This document shows positions 54,780 to 64,000 of a stretch of 64,000 nucleotides of DNA, in pieces. The stretch is from assembly GCF_000143535.2 (NCBI RefSeq), contig NC_037312.1, positions 1,488,001 through 1,552,000 on the forward strand. The letters are read 5' to 3'. Source of the DNA: Botrytis cinerea B05.10. Taxonomy: Eukaryota > Ascomycota > Leotiomycetes > Helotiales > Sclerotiniaceae. Position 1 is the first letter of the stretch. Each line of letters starts with the position of its first letter. The notes beneath the pieces were generated by a model, which saw only the letters and a list, made by a program, of their open reading frames with translations, did not search any database and had not been told where the DNA came from. A program made the position numbers and the translations under genes.

Positions 54780-56514
54780 GCAGGCAAGCGAATAGGCAGA
54801 TATGGGGCGTCTTTTTGTTCTTTTTCTTATATACCTTTGATCTATAGCACGGGTTTTTTGGATGAATGATTGATACCGGGTTGGGAGCGTTGAGGACATA
54901 GGATGTCTCTCATGAACTGACTCGCGAATTTTATGTATGATGGATATCTTCTTATTGAATGCACAAAATCATAATTCTGTTGAATACCTACCTAGATGCT
55001 CGTCTTCTGAACATGATTCTCTTTCTTGATCCCGTGATTGTGGTCATTCCAACTTTGATTGTTGTTGGTACTTTATATTACATCGCCACACCGTATCTAG
55101 GCAACAGCCCCATATCCACCTGACTCAGAGCGGACTCACCTCCCCAATACAGCCATGTTTGCACCATTTGCACCGATTCTCCCTCCCAACATGCTCGCCC
55201 CCCAAAACTATATAAACCCACCCACATCCTCCCCTTTACGATTTTCCCTCCTCATCGATTTAGCATCTCTTTGAAATTTGCTTAGATCAAGTGTAGTATC
55301 TGTTCTATCCACGTGTGACTATGTGGATCCTTTCGGTCGAAAGGGTTTTTTTGGTTACGGAATTTTTTGTTGCGTCTGTTGCGAACACGTGCCTGTTACG
55401 TGCGAGTGATGGAGGTGTCCCTGGTATTACACTGCTTCTGGGCGATGCTGATGACTTTTCGTTGCCTGGGACCTGGCTTTGCTGGGGGGTGAGGAAGAGT
55501 TTTGGAGTGGGGAGGGGAGGGAGGGAGAGGTGGATGATGGGTGATGGATGGAGGGCGGAGGGCGGATGGCGGAGAAACCGGATTGGGTTGGGGAGGAAAG
55601 GGAGAGGAGAGGGAGAGATGGTCTGGAGGTTTGAGGGTTAGTCAGATTGGTGAGATTGGCTTCACAAGCTTTTGTATATAATGACTAGATGGTAGATATT
55701 CAAGGCACTGATCACCGGAATATTCGCCGTGTAATAAAACAATCACACTAGAAGCTGCAATTTTTCACGAACAGTGAGTGCCCTTCGAATTCCTCATCAT
55801 ATGCATAGAAGTCGTGGCTACTAAACACGCTCTTCAAGTATTACTAGTCGGTATACCATCCACTTGACGGCTCTTGATTGTTTCCATTGTACTTCCTCCT
55901 TTAAGATATTGAAATCACATGAGATGTTGAGTTTATCTGAAATTTCCTGTTGTTTTGACTTTATACCACTTGGCTTGTCGATATAAGAATGAAAGATCTA
56001 GATTCCGAGCTTGTAATTGATGAAACGCCGATTGATACGTTGTGATGTCTGTTATCAATTTTCCATGGCAAACATCGACTTTTACACCAGGTAGGTGGTA
56101 GGAAATCTTTTTTCTCTTGGAAAAAGGGAGGAGACCTATGAATGAATTAATTCGACGTACATCTGGTCTTGACTTTCAAACAAGATGGGGACCATCAGGC
56201 ATTAAACGATTAAATCACGTGAGCGTGTGACTCATGTGACACTAGTTTCGACATTTTTCATGAATTGCAAAGAGTGCAGAGCTACCAACGCAAACGCGGA
56301 ATCACCACACTTTTCTTTCAGAACACATCCGGCGCAATATTTCTCCAAGAACTCCTCAACGTTTCACTCGCTCGATATAAGTTGGATACCATATTCTAGT
56401 ACGAAACACTGGGTTTTTGTGAATAGGGTTCCTCTCCCGTCCACCCCATCGGCTTTTTATATCATACCCAGTTTGACCAGAATATCATTCTTCACGCAAA
56501 CGAAATAACCGACA
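54780..56514. other. Intergenic region, 1.7 kb
   Basis: This holds the 3' flank of the Pex22-like gene and the promoter of eIF2B gamma. A G-rich block (GGAGG/GGATGG words) lies at 55.48-55.63 kb. No gene is supported. Confidence 0.5.
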
Positions 56515-58409
56515 ATGCCTCACGCCATGCCAGCGCCTGGCTTCCAGGCCATAATTCTTTGTGGGCCAGGATCGTCTTTCCCTACTTTTACCTCAAATCC
56601 AGATAAGAACCCAAAGGCTTTAATACCCATAGCAAACCGGCCCATGGTATGGTACCCTATCGATTTCTGTTACCGAATGGGAGTTACCAGTAAGTGAATT
56701 GATGTTTCTGTACTTATCTTTGAAGTCTCAAAGACGCCTGTGAATGAATAGCTTTGAATGCGATGTTGAATAGAGTGATTCGATTAAGGGCCCTAGGGCT
56801 ACAGTAAATGTAGAGATGTGAGGTTCTCGGGATACTAACACTTATTCAGATATCACTCTCATTACACCACCTTCTTCAGAGGAAGCTATCAAAACAGCAT
56901 TGGCTACCAATCCACATTTGACAAGTTTACCATTGCCCAAACCTGATTTATTAGCACCTGAAGAATTAGATCAAACCACAGGCACTGCTCAAATCTTTCG
57001 ATTACCTGAAGTACGGAACATCATCAAGGGTGATTTCATAGTGCTTCCCTGTGATTTGGTTTGCGAGCTCGGCGGTGAATCTTTGATAGAATCATGGATG
57101 GTAAAGGAAGGAGGTTTGGGTGGAGCAACAGGAGGAGATCACGAGGGTCCAAAAATGGCACTTGGTGGTGAACGAGGCGGAAGACGTGGTGGACTTGGAG
57201 TGTGGTACGAGACTAAGAGCGAAACACCAATCAAGGGCGAAGAAACTGATTTTATTGCAATCTCGCCCCTCGCTCCCACCTCTGTGCCATCTTCAAAATC
57301 ATCTTTGATTCCTCACGTCTCAAATTTGCTTTACTCTGTCCCTACAGATACACTAAAGGATATAGTTGAAGACAAAAAAGGGCTACCAATTCGTCATGCC
57401 CTGGTACGCAGTCATCCCCGTATTCGAATGCTCAGTTCTCATAGAGATGCGCATATTTACATTTTCCCAGCCTGGGTACTTGATATGATCAGCGCAAACG
57501 AGCACATGGATAATATTGGTGAAGATGTTATTGGATGGTGGTCTAAAGCAGGATGGCAACAAGGTCTAGGTGATAAATTGGGCTTGCGGGATATTTTTGA
57601 AAAAACACGACCCGATGAGTCCGACGATAATATGCTTGACAATGGTCCAGCAAGTGATGATGTCGATTACGGTAATCTGAGCTCAACTTGGACGTCTAAC
57701 CTTGAGGACCCCTCATCAAAGAAATCATCGGACAATTCGACCGCTAGCGATAAATCAAACTTGGCTATCCCTCCAATTCTAGCCTACATTCATCCTTCCA
57801 AGCCTACAGCAGAAGAATCTTCACCACTCATCCGACGAGTAGATACTGCCCCTATTCTTTTAAATGTATCGCTCCAGCTCGCCAAAATTGAAGCCATCGA
57901 TCAAGTTGGCCGTGATGCCGCCTCTCCTTTTGCCCATAACAGCAAAATAGCTTGGCCAGAAGGAATTGCACAAAAGACTACGGTACGACCGGATTGTCTT
58001 TTAGCCGAAAATGTAATTGTCGAAGAGAAATGTATTATCAAGGAATGTGTCATCGGTGCAAATTGTCAAATCAAAACTGGAGCAAGATTAACTCGTTGCG
58101 TATTGATGGACGGAGTTACTGTCGGATCATCATGCACATTAACGGACTGCGTGTTAGGGAAGGGCAGTGTGATTGGAGATAAATCGGAGTTGCAAGACTG
58201 TGAAGTTCAAGAGGAGTTTGATGTTGACCCTGGGAGTAAGTTTTTCGCGCCCCCACTATATCTTTTAGAGATGGTTACTAATAACATTTATCATTATAGC
58301 AAACAAGAAGAAGGACAGACTCATGAGTGCTGCGGGGTTGGGTGTAGCCACCGAGGATGAGATTCAAGAGTTCAATCAAAATGATTCCGATGGGTCAGAA
58401 TCAGATTAG
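56515..58409 (+). CDS. GCD1: Translation initiation factor eIF2B subunit gamma
   Basis: Three exons (56515-56689, 56850-58235, 58300-58409) encode 556 residues. The N-terminal nucleotidyltransferase-like domain begins GFQAIILCGPGSSFPTFTS and continues NPKALIPIANRPMVWYPIDF. A second part includes GTAQIFRLPEVRNIIKGDFI-type sequence and VLPCDLV. The C-terminus is a left-handed beta-helix of hexapeptides (VRPDCLLAENVIVEEKCII, CVIGANCQIKTGARL, CVLMDGVTVGSSC, CVLGKGSVIGDKS). The order is that of eIF2B gamma, part of the catalytic epsilon-gamma module of the GDP/GTP exchange factor for eIF2. A Ser/Asp-rich insert lies before the beta-helix. The last exon adds a short acidic tail. Confidence 0.95.
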
Positions 58410-61400
58410 TTTTATAACTTCAATGAATCTACTAAAATTTCTCACGCTAAATATTTATCTTCCATGCTAACGAAGTTTACTTCAAGCGATTTTTTTTTTT
58501 TTTTTTTGATTTTTCTGAAGATCATGCACGATTCTTCTTCGACGTTTATATTGCATTTAAACTTTTTTTTTTTTTTAATTTTTCTCATCTACCATCTTGA
58601 TACATCACTAACATTATTCCTTTCAAATTAGCTCTCTATTAAGATGAAGACAACATAAGAATGAAGTTTAATCATCATTTATCAGACCTCAAACCCCTTT
58701 AACCAGAATTTCAAACAAAAAAACAGAAGAAAAGAAAAATTAGAAGTGCATAATGTAACCCCCCTCTTCACCCAAACAAACCTCACCCCTCCCTCCATCT
58801 CCTCATCCCTGACAAAAAAACCTGTCAAATATTCAAAAACTACCGTTACAGTGCATACAAACACAAACACAACCCATCCCCCCTCCACAAACACATATCA
58901 ACAGTTGGAGGCGTCACATCGCATCGCTACGCGACCCAACAAGAACCCACAACCCCGCCCCCTTTCTCCGTTTTCCGCTCTCTCTGTCTGCACGAACACC
59001 TCATACATCAAACACACACACGGCACAGGAAGATACGGGACTTGTATTCGGAGTTAATGTATATGCGTTTTCGTAACACCGCAGATGGATCGCGTGGTTG
59101 TGAAGCGAAAGGGGTGTAGTCTAATGCACAGTGCCCTCCATAGACACGCTGTGGATGTGCGATATGTTTGAATTTTGAAGGGTTTTCATAGCATGGCATA
59201 ACATGATCACTGACGGTCTAGCACTGGAAGGCTTCCTCCCCTCCTCGATAATCACTAGTGCATTTTTGATGCGGGAATCGGGATGTCAAGGGACCGGGGA
59301 GGTCTGCTCGCTGTATCGACGTGCAGAACGGGTTGTGGACATAAGGCTGTACGCCTGATGATGCAGAGCTCGGTCGAGAAGAGGACGAGATGTAGGGATT
59401 TGGAAGAGTCAACTTCGATGCCATGGAGTGGGTCAAGGGTCTGTCTGGTCTGTCTGTCCGTCTTGTACTGCATGAACGGGGGTTTGTAGACGAGGAAACG
59501 CATCGTGTCTTGCGGTAGGGTTTCTCGAATATTTTATTAAGAGTAGCTGTCATGTATCTATATGTACCTATACCTATACCTATGACTATAATTGCAACTT
59601 CGCTCTTGAGTTAAGCCTCTTCAGGTAGGTAGTAAAACCCCTTTCATTACTCAACACCTATTTCCCATGGTCTATTTTCTAGAACAACACGCTTCCTCTT
59701 CATCTTCTACTCTTCCTTCTCTTGCCCAATTTCGAAATACATCCTCGTGTTCTCTCCAATATCCTTCTCCTATCATACTACATTACATCACTATCTAGAT
59801 ATTCTTTACCTCCTCTTTGCCCTTTCCGTACCATACATCTCCACACATCTCCATACCCACACCCATATTTCAAATACAGATACAGATACAGATACCAAGC
59901 CCCCAGACCAAGCCAACCCACTCCTATCCCATATCCCATACCCTCACTTCCAAACCCAAATAAAACCAACCCCACTCACTACATATCCAAAGTACTTCCC
60001 GATCAAGATCAAGATTCCCCAAATCCATCTACTAAATATCCAATCCGGGATTATCAGAAATGCAAATGCAAATGCAAATGTGGTCTATTCAATTTTTCCA
60101 GACAAAGCTCAGCTCAGCTCGGATAGGATAGGCTAGGATGGGATAGGATGTGTGGATTGTTCACTTACTTACATACCTGGATACACAGAATAGTACATAT
60201 CCATTCATTGATTCAACTTCTTGTATTGATCACAAAGCGCGCCACTTGGTACTTGCATATGTGTTTCTGTAACCGTACCGCGTGGCATGTTGCATGAGAG
60301 GTAAGCGCTTTGCGCGCGGGCGGTGGATTAGGAAATTGTAGGTTGGTGTGGAAGTGGAAGTGAGAATGGGAGGAGTGGTGGGAGTGTAGGAGTGATGAGA
60401 ATTTGATGATGGAGAGGCGGAAATGTGTAGTGCTGATTGTGGAGGTATTGGGGCTGTAGTGTTTGGTGACTGGAGGGGGGGGGGGGGGGGGGGGGGGGCT
60501 ATAGAAAAGGGGAGATGATGGGAAGAAGGAAGTTGGGGAGGGGGGCTACTGCTTTGGAGGAAATTATCGGGTGGAAAAATATGTGAAGGTTTGACTGATG
60601 GGAAGGCTTTTATATGATATGTTGTGCTGATGCTGAGATAGGCTAGTTAGAACCATGAGTTTGTAGCAGAACGAGAAGTTTACAGGTCGAAGATAATATC
60701 ACGATTGCAGTTTTGGAAATATGAAATTGGATACCCTACCAACTGGCATGTGGAAGATTCAACAAGAGCCATCGATACCAAACTAACATTCACGACTCCG
60801 CTTACATTTACTCTTCTCTAAGCCTTCTAATGTGCGAAATTCCATGCATGATGCTACTTTCTTATATTAAAATTATTGCTTTTCTTTACTCCTTCACCGT
60901 GTTCTCTCTATTCTATTCCCCCGTTCTGATATCCCTTTCCATCATCATTCATTCCTTATTCTGTGTTCATACATCCAAGCACAATCATTGAAGAAATTTC
61001 CACTCAGCATATACTCCTTCCTCTACTTCCTTATAGTAATTTAGCATTTCAACACATCTCCCCAACACAAAAACCCACAATAATCCATTCCATTCCAATC
61101 ATCATCTCGCCCACCTACCTTCGTACCTAACATCCTTAAAATGAAACCCCTTCACATCCCCTCCACCAAAGTTGTACCCAACCTACACCCACAACCCCAT
61201 CCAAAATTTGCCCCTTAAATAGCGAGACTCATAAACTCCTGCAATATGCCCCCCCGATTCATCACCCTAACTCTTCACAAAATATCAAAACACACATACA
61301 TACATCTATCCATTCAATCTAAAGCAATCAGAACTCTCCATCTCAGCAATCCCTCCACAACTTACAAATCATTATAAAATGCACCAACAACACCACATGA

Positions 61401-62534
61401 TTTAACCCACCTTCCAAAATCCACGCACCGACAAAAAAAGCTCACCACATCACCCCTCCACCACCCCCTCGCCTACCCACAAATCCACAACTCCAAAACC
61501 CTCACAAAAGCCATATCACAAAACGTCTTTCCCTCTCTCTACTCCCCCATACATACATTTTTCAAATTGTCGAATCCCCCCCCCCCAAAACTCCAAACTT
61601 GAGCTTCCCAAGCCCTACCTACCTACCTACCATCTACGCTATTGATACTCCGCCCCAACATCAACAACAACAACAACAAAAACAACTTGCCATAAATCTC
61701 ACAACACTTTCCACACATCTAGAAAGATTAGTTACATGTAGTGTAGTGCTAGCATCAAGACTATAATTCATACATCCTACATGCCATGTACTACGCATAA
61801 TTTTATTAATATAAAACTTCAACCCACCACATGCGCCCCCAAATTTCAATCAATATACATCCACAGTATGTAATGAAAACGAGTAATGCAGACCCTGCTA
61901 TTCAGAGGTAAACCCCACGAGCGAAGTAAATCGAAATATAATGTGAGCTAGAACCCTAGCTTAAGTTCAAGATAGGTAAATGTATAGGATCAAGAAGAGA
62001 AGAAAGAAGAAAAAGAACAGTTCTTGCGGAATGGGATGCAAGCTGAAGATATAAGTTGAGATGATCTGGAAAGAAAATAGACGTAGTACAGATATCAAGG
62101 TATCTAACAATGCATAAGGCTTCTCGGATGAAAAGGAGGAACTTTCTCTTACCCAAAGATGTCACCAGTGCGTGCTTGCTAAGGCAGTGAAATATACTCA
62201 AGTAAGGACAGCAATATTCATATAGTAATTATAGAATGTTTTCAGTTATAGCCTAAAAAGCTAGCATAATTTGTATTAAAGAGTGGTGAATATGCTGAAG
62301 CAAGACCGTCTTAGTCTCCATTACTATACCGAGCTGAGTTATCCTACCGCAATTAAAAATTGACCCTTCCAGGGCATGATAATAAAATTTCTTTTTGTAA
62401 CTTAAGGATTATATCCATCGTCAAATCAGAAATCCACCCATCCGGAGATCAGTAAACTCTTGGTACCCTTGAGCAACAACCAGCCAAATGTAATGGTATA
62501 AAGGGAATTGAACTGAAAGAGAAATTGACGAATT
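58410..62534. other. Long gene-poor, low-complexity region, 4.1 kb
   Basis: No gene is supported. The region has T18 (58490-58507) and T14 (58563-58576) tracts, an (ACAGAT)n run at 59875-59894, (AATGCA)n at 60059-60080, a G24 run at 60475-60498, a C11 run at 61576-61586, TACC repeats near 61614-61631 and CAA repeats near 61661-61685. Long CT/CCA-rich strand-asymmetric sequence covers 58.7-59.0 and 60.9-61.7 kb. Confidence 0.5.
60475..60498. repeat. G24 homopolymer
   Basis: Twenty-four consecutive G residues, flanked left by TGGA and right by CTATAG. Its length may be affected by sequencing slippage. Confidence 0.9.
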
Positions 62535-64000
62535 TTAATATCGTTCAACGTACTCCTTTTTGGGATGCTTGATAACAGTTCCTGGGGGGTGATCTTCCTT
62601 GTAGAACTTGCAAGCAAATGCCATACATGTAGGTTCCTTAGGCCCAACGCTCGGAATCACCACACTTGGGCAATGATGTCCATAGATGCATTCCTCATTA
62701 TCGCAATCTTGGCCATTGACACAAGGATTTTGACGTGTTAAATAAGCAATGGCTTTTATTTCCTCCTCTGTAGCTTTATGATCGTGCTCAAAGCAACATT
62801 CATCGCCTTTAGAGCAAGGCCCTCGTAGATAATGGTTGTTACATAATTTATTCGTATTTGTACGTCGTTTAACCGCTTCCAATACATCTTTCTTGACATG
62901 TATTGGGGGATCCAGTCCTCTAGGCCCCGGAACCCAGCCCAGTCGAGCAAAAACATTACTTGTAACATCTGGTTTCTTGGCTGCCGTTGAAGTGGTTTTG
63001 CCTAAAGCGGGAGATGCTACAGTGGTAGGTGGTGTGGGTGGAGGAATCGACGTGACACCTGCCCAGGTTGATGGAACAGACGCTGGACTGAATTCTGTTG
63101 TTCGATCTATCAATTTTTGAGAGCGGAATATATGTTCAAATTTGAGAGTTCGGAGGCCAACGGCAGAAAGCTCGCGGACTATTGGAGGTCCTTCCATTAT
63201 TGTAATTCTGTTTCGATCGTCCTGCGTAATTACTTCGTCGAGGAATGGTGCGTACCCGCTATCAAATGATATACCAAGTAATAGCTGTTTGCAATTCCAA
63301 TTTCTTAAATGCCATCTAATACATTCTTGTAGAAGTTAGTACAATGATCCCCCGCCCCGAATTGACTGTAAATCGTGGTAAGGCTATACGAACCTTTAAT
63401 TTTTGAATCTGCCCTTTCTTTTCCATGGCCAACATCTATAAAGTCGAAATGTGCTTTTCCTTGGGTGAATCCTAAAGTAAATTCTTTAAATTTTTCGAGG
63501 CTTTCAAGTGTCCCATCTCTCATCAAGGCTTTCGATAATCCGGTGTAATTTCCACAGACTTTTGCCATGATTTCAATCTCCTCAGTCTGAGGTCCACTAC
63601 ATTGTTCGAGTATTGACGCCCTGAGAAGATTGGCTGCCTTTTTGCCTCCTTCGAGCCCTTGATTTATGAGATCTTGATTGAACTATGTAACTCTTATCAG
63701 CGATGGTTCGGACGAGATATGGGGATGTGCAACGAACAATCATGCCATCGGCATCAACCAGCGCTATTATGTATGGGTTTCGATTCTGTTTTCGCAACGC
63801 ATCAGTAAATGGAGCAGGCTGTCATCAAACCCATTCCATCGTACCTGCAGAATATTATTTTCGTTGATAGCTCGTTCTAAATGCTGGCGGGTCAGATTGC
63901 AATGTATTTGCAATTCTCTTCTCGAATTTCTCGAATCGTCCAGGTCCAGATGTGCCTCGTTCAATTCTTTTTTAAGACGCTCATTTTCATGTCGCAGACC
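62535..64000 (-). CDS. CCCH zinc-finger protein with NYN-like domain, 5' end missing
   Basis: Four exons lie in the window: 63845-64000, 63738-63785, 63394-63682 and 62535-63325. The gene continues beyond the right edge. The visible N-terminal part is a coiled coil (LRHENERLKKEL...). A domain with an acidic active-site-like motif follows: YIIALVDADGMI, FNQDLINQGLEGGKKAA, FDFIDVGHGKERADSKIKE and then NCKQLLLGISFDSGYAPFL, as in NYN/PIN-like RNA-binding or nuclease folds (DUF7923 type). The C-terminus has a clear C-x8-C-x5-C-x3-H finger (CNNHYLRGPCSKGDECCFEH), a second C-x5-C-x4-C-x3-H finger, and a third, poorer one. Two introns use GTTCGT donors. It probably binds RNA; target unknown. Confidence 0.85.

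Noticed and set aside
55315..55641. 108-codon forward frame
   Set aside because: The latter half is G-rich low-complexity sequence and the frame has no supporting signals.
59722..60126. 134-codon forward frame full of Tyr, Pro and Lys repeats
   Set aside because: It arises from simple repeats (ACAGAT and AATGCA units) and CT-rich DNA.

Overview
The window looks like a piece of a filamentous ascomycete (Pezizomycotina) genome. Genes carry one to four short introns (47-126 nt) with GTRNGT-type donors and CTAAC/CTRAY branch sites, intergenic DNA is AT-leaning, and the gene set includes a RID-type DNA methyltransferase, a DUF3433 membrane protein, a Zn2Cys6 regulator and F-box proteins. A leotiomycete of the Botrytis/Sclerotinia kind is my best guess from protein style; the sequence alone does not prove it. 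I saw no rRNA, tRNA, CRISPR array, intact transposon or bacterial-type operon. Gene coordinates below were obtained by splicing the reading frames by hand, and each model closes in frame from ATG to stop unless stated.

Layout. 1-9.2 kb: the 5' end of a minus-strand gene leaving the window, a divergent 926-residue multi-pass membrane protein, a short-chain dehydrogenase and an unknown 318-residue protein. 9.8-15.4 kb: a 942-residue Arg/Ser-rich protein with a cysteine-rich C-terminus, then a PGA2-like ER trafficking protein divergent from the histone-fold protein CENP-S/MHF1. 15.8-19.6 kb: an F-box protein and a zinc alcohol dehydrogenase of the ADH6/cinnamyl alcohol dehydrogenase type. 23.3-26 kb: a Zn2Cys6 transcription factor resembling CTF1/Far regulators. 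29-41.4 kb: an F-box-like protein, then three surface or secreted proteins: DUF3433 protein, small secreted protein and cysteine-rich single-pass protein. 42-47.7 kb: RID-type cytosine methyltransferase and SRP19. 53.3-58.4 kb: Pex22-like protein and eIF2B gamma. 62.5-64 kb: a CCCH zinc-finger protein truncated by the right edge.

The genes do not form one pathway. Several are housekeeping: SRP19 and PGA2 serve ER targeting and traffic, eIF2B gamma translation, CENP-S kinetochore and DNA repair, Pex22-like peroxisome import. Others are accessory: dehydrogenases, a transcription factor, F-box proteins and surface proteins. Long gene-poor tracts (19.6-23.3, 26-29.1, 47.7-53.3 and 58.4-62.5 kb) contain homopolymers and micro- or minisatellites but no gene I can support.

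I found no clearly new biological system. The most useful observations are structural: a stop-free 54-nt intron that is a multiple of three inside the cysteine-rich gene, a GC-AG intron in the dehydrogenase, three introns with a GTTCGT donor, several first exons hidden from simple frame reading, and the RID-type methyltransferase with its diagnostic EQT motif.
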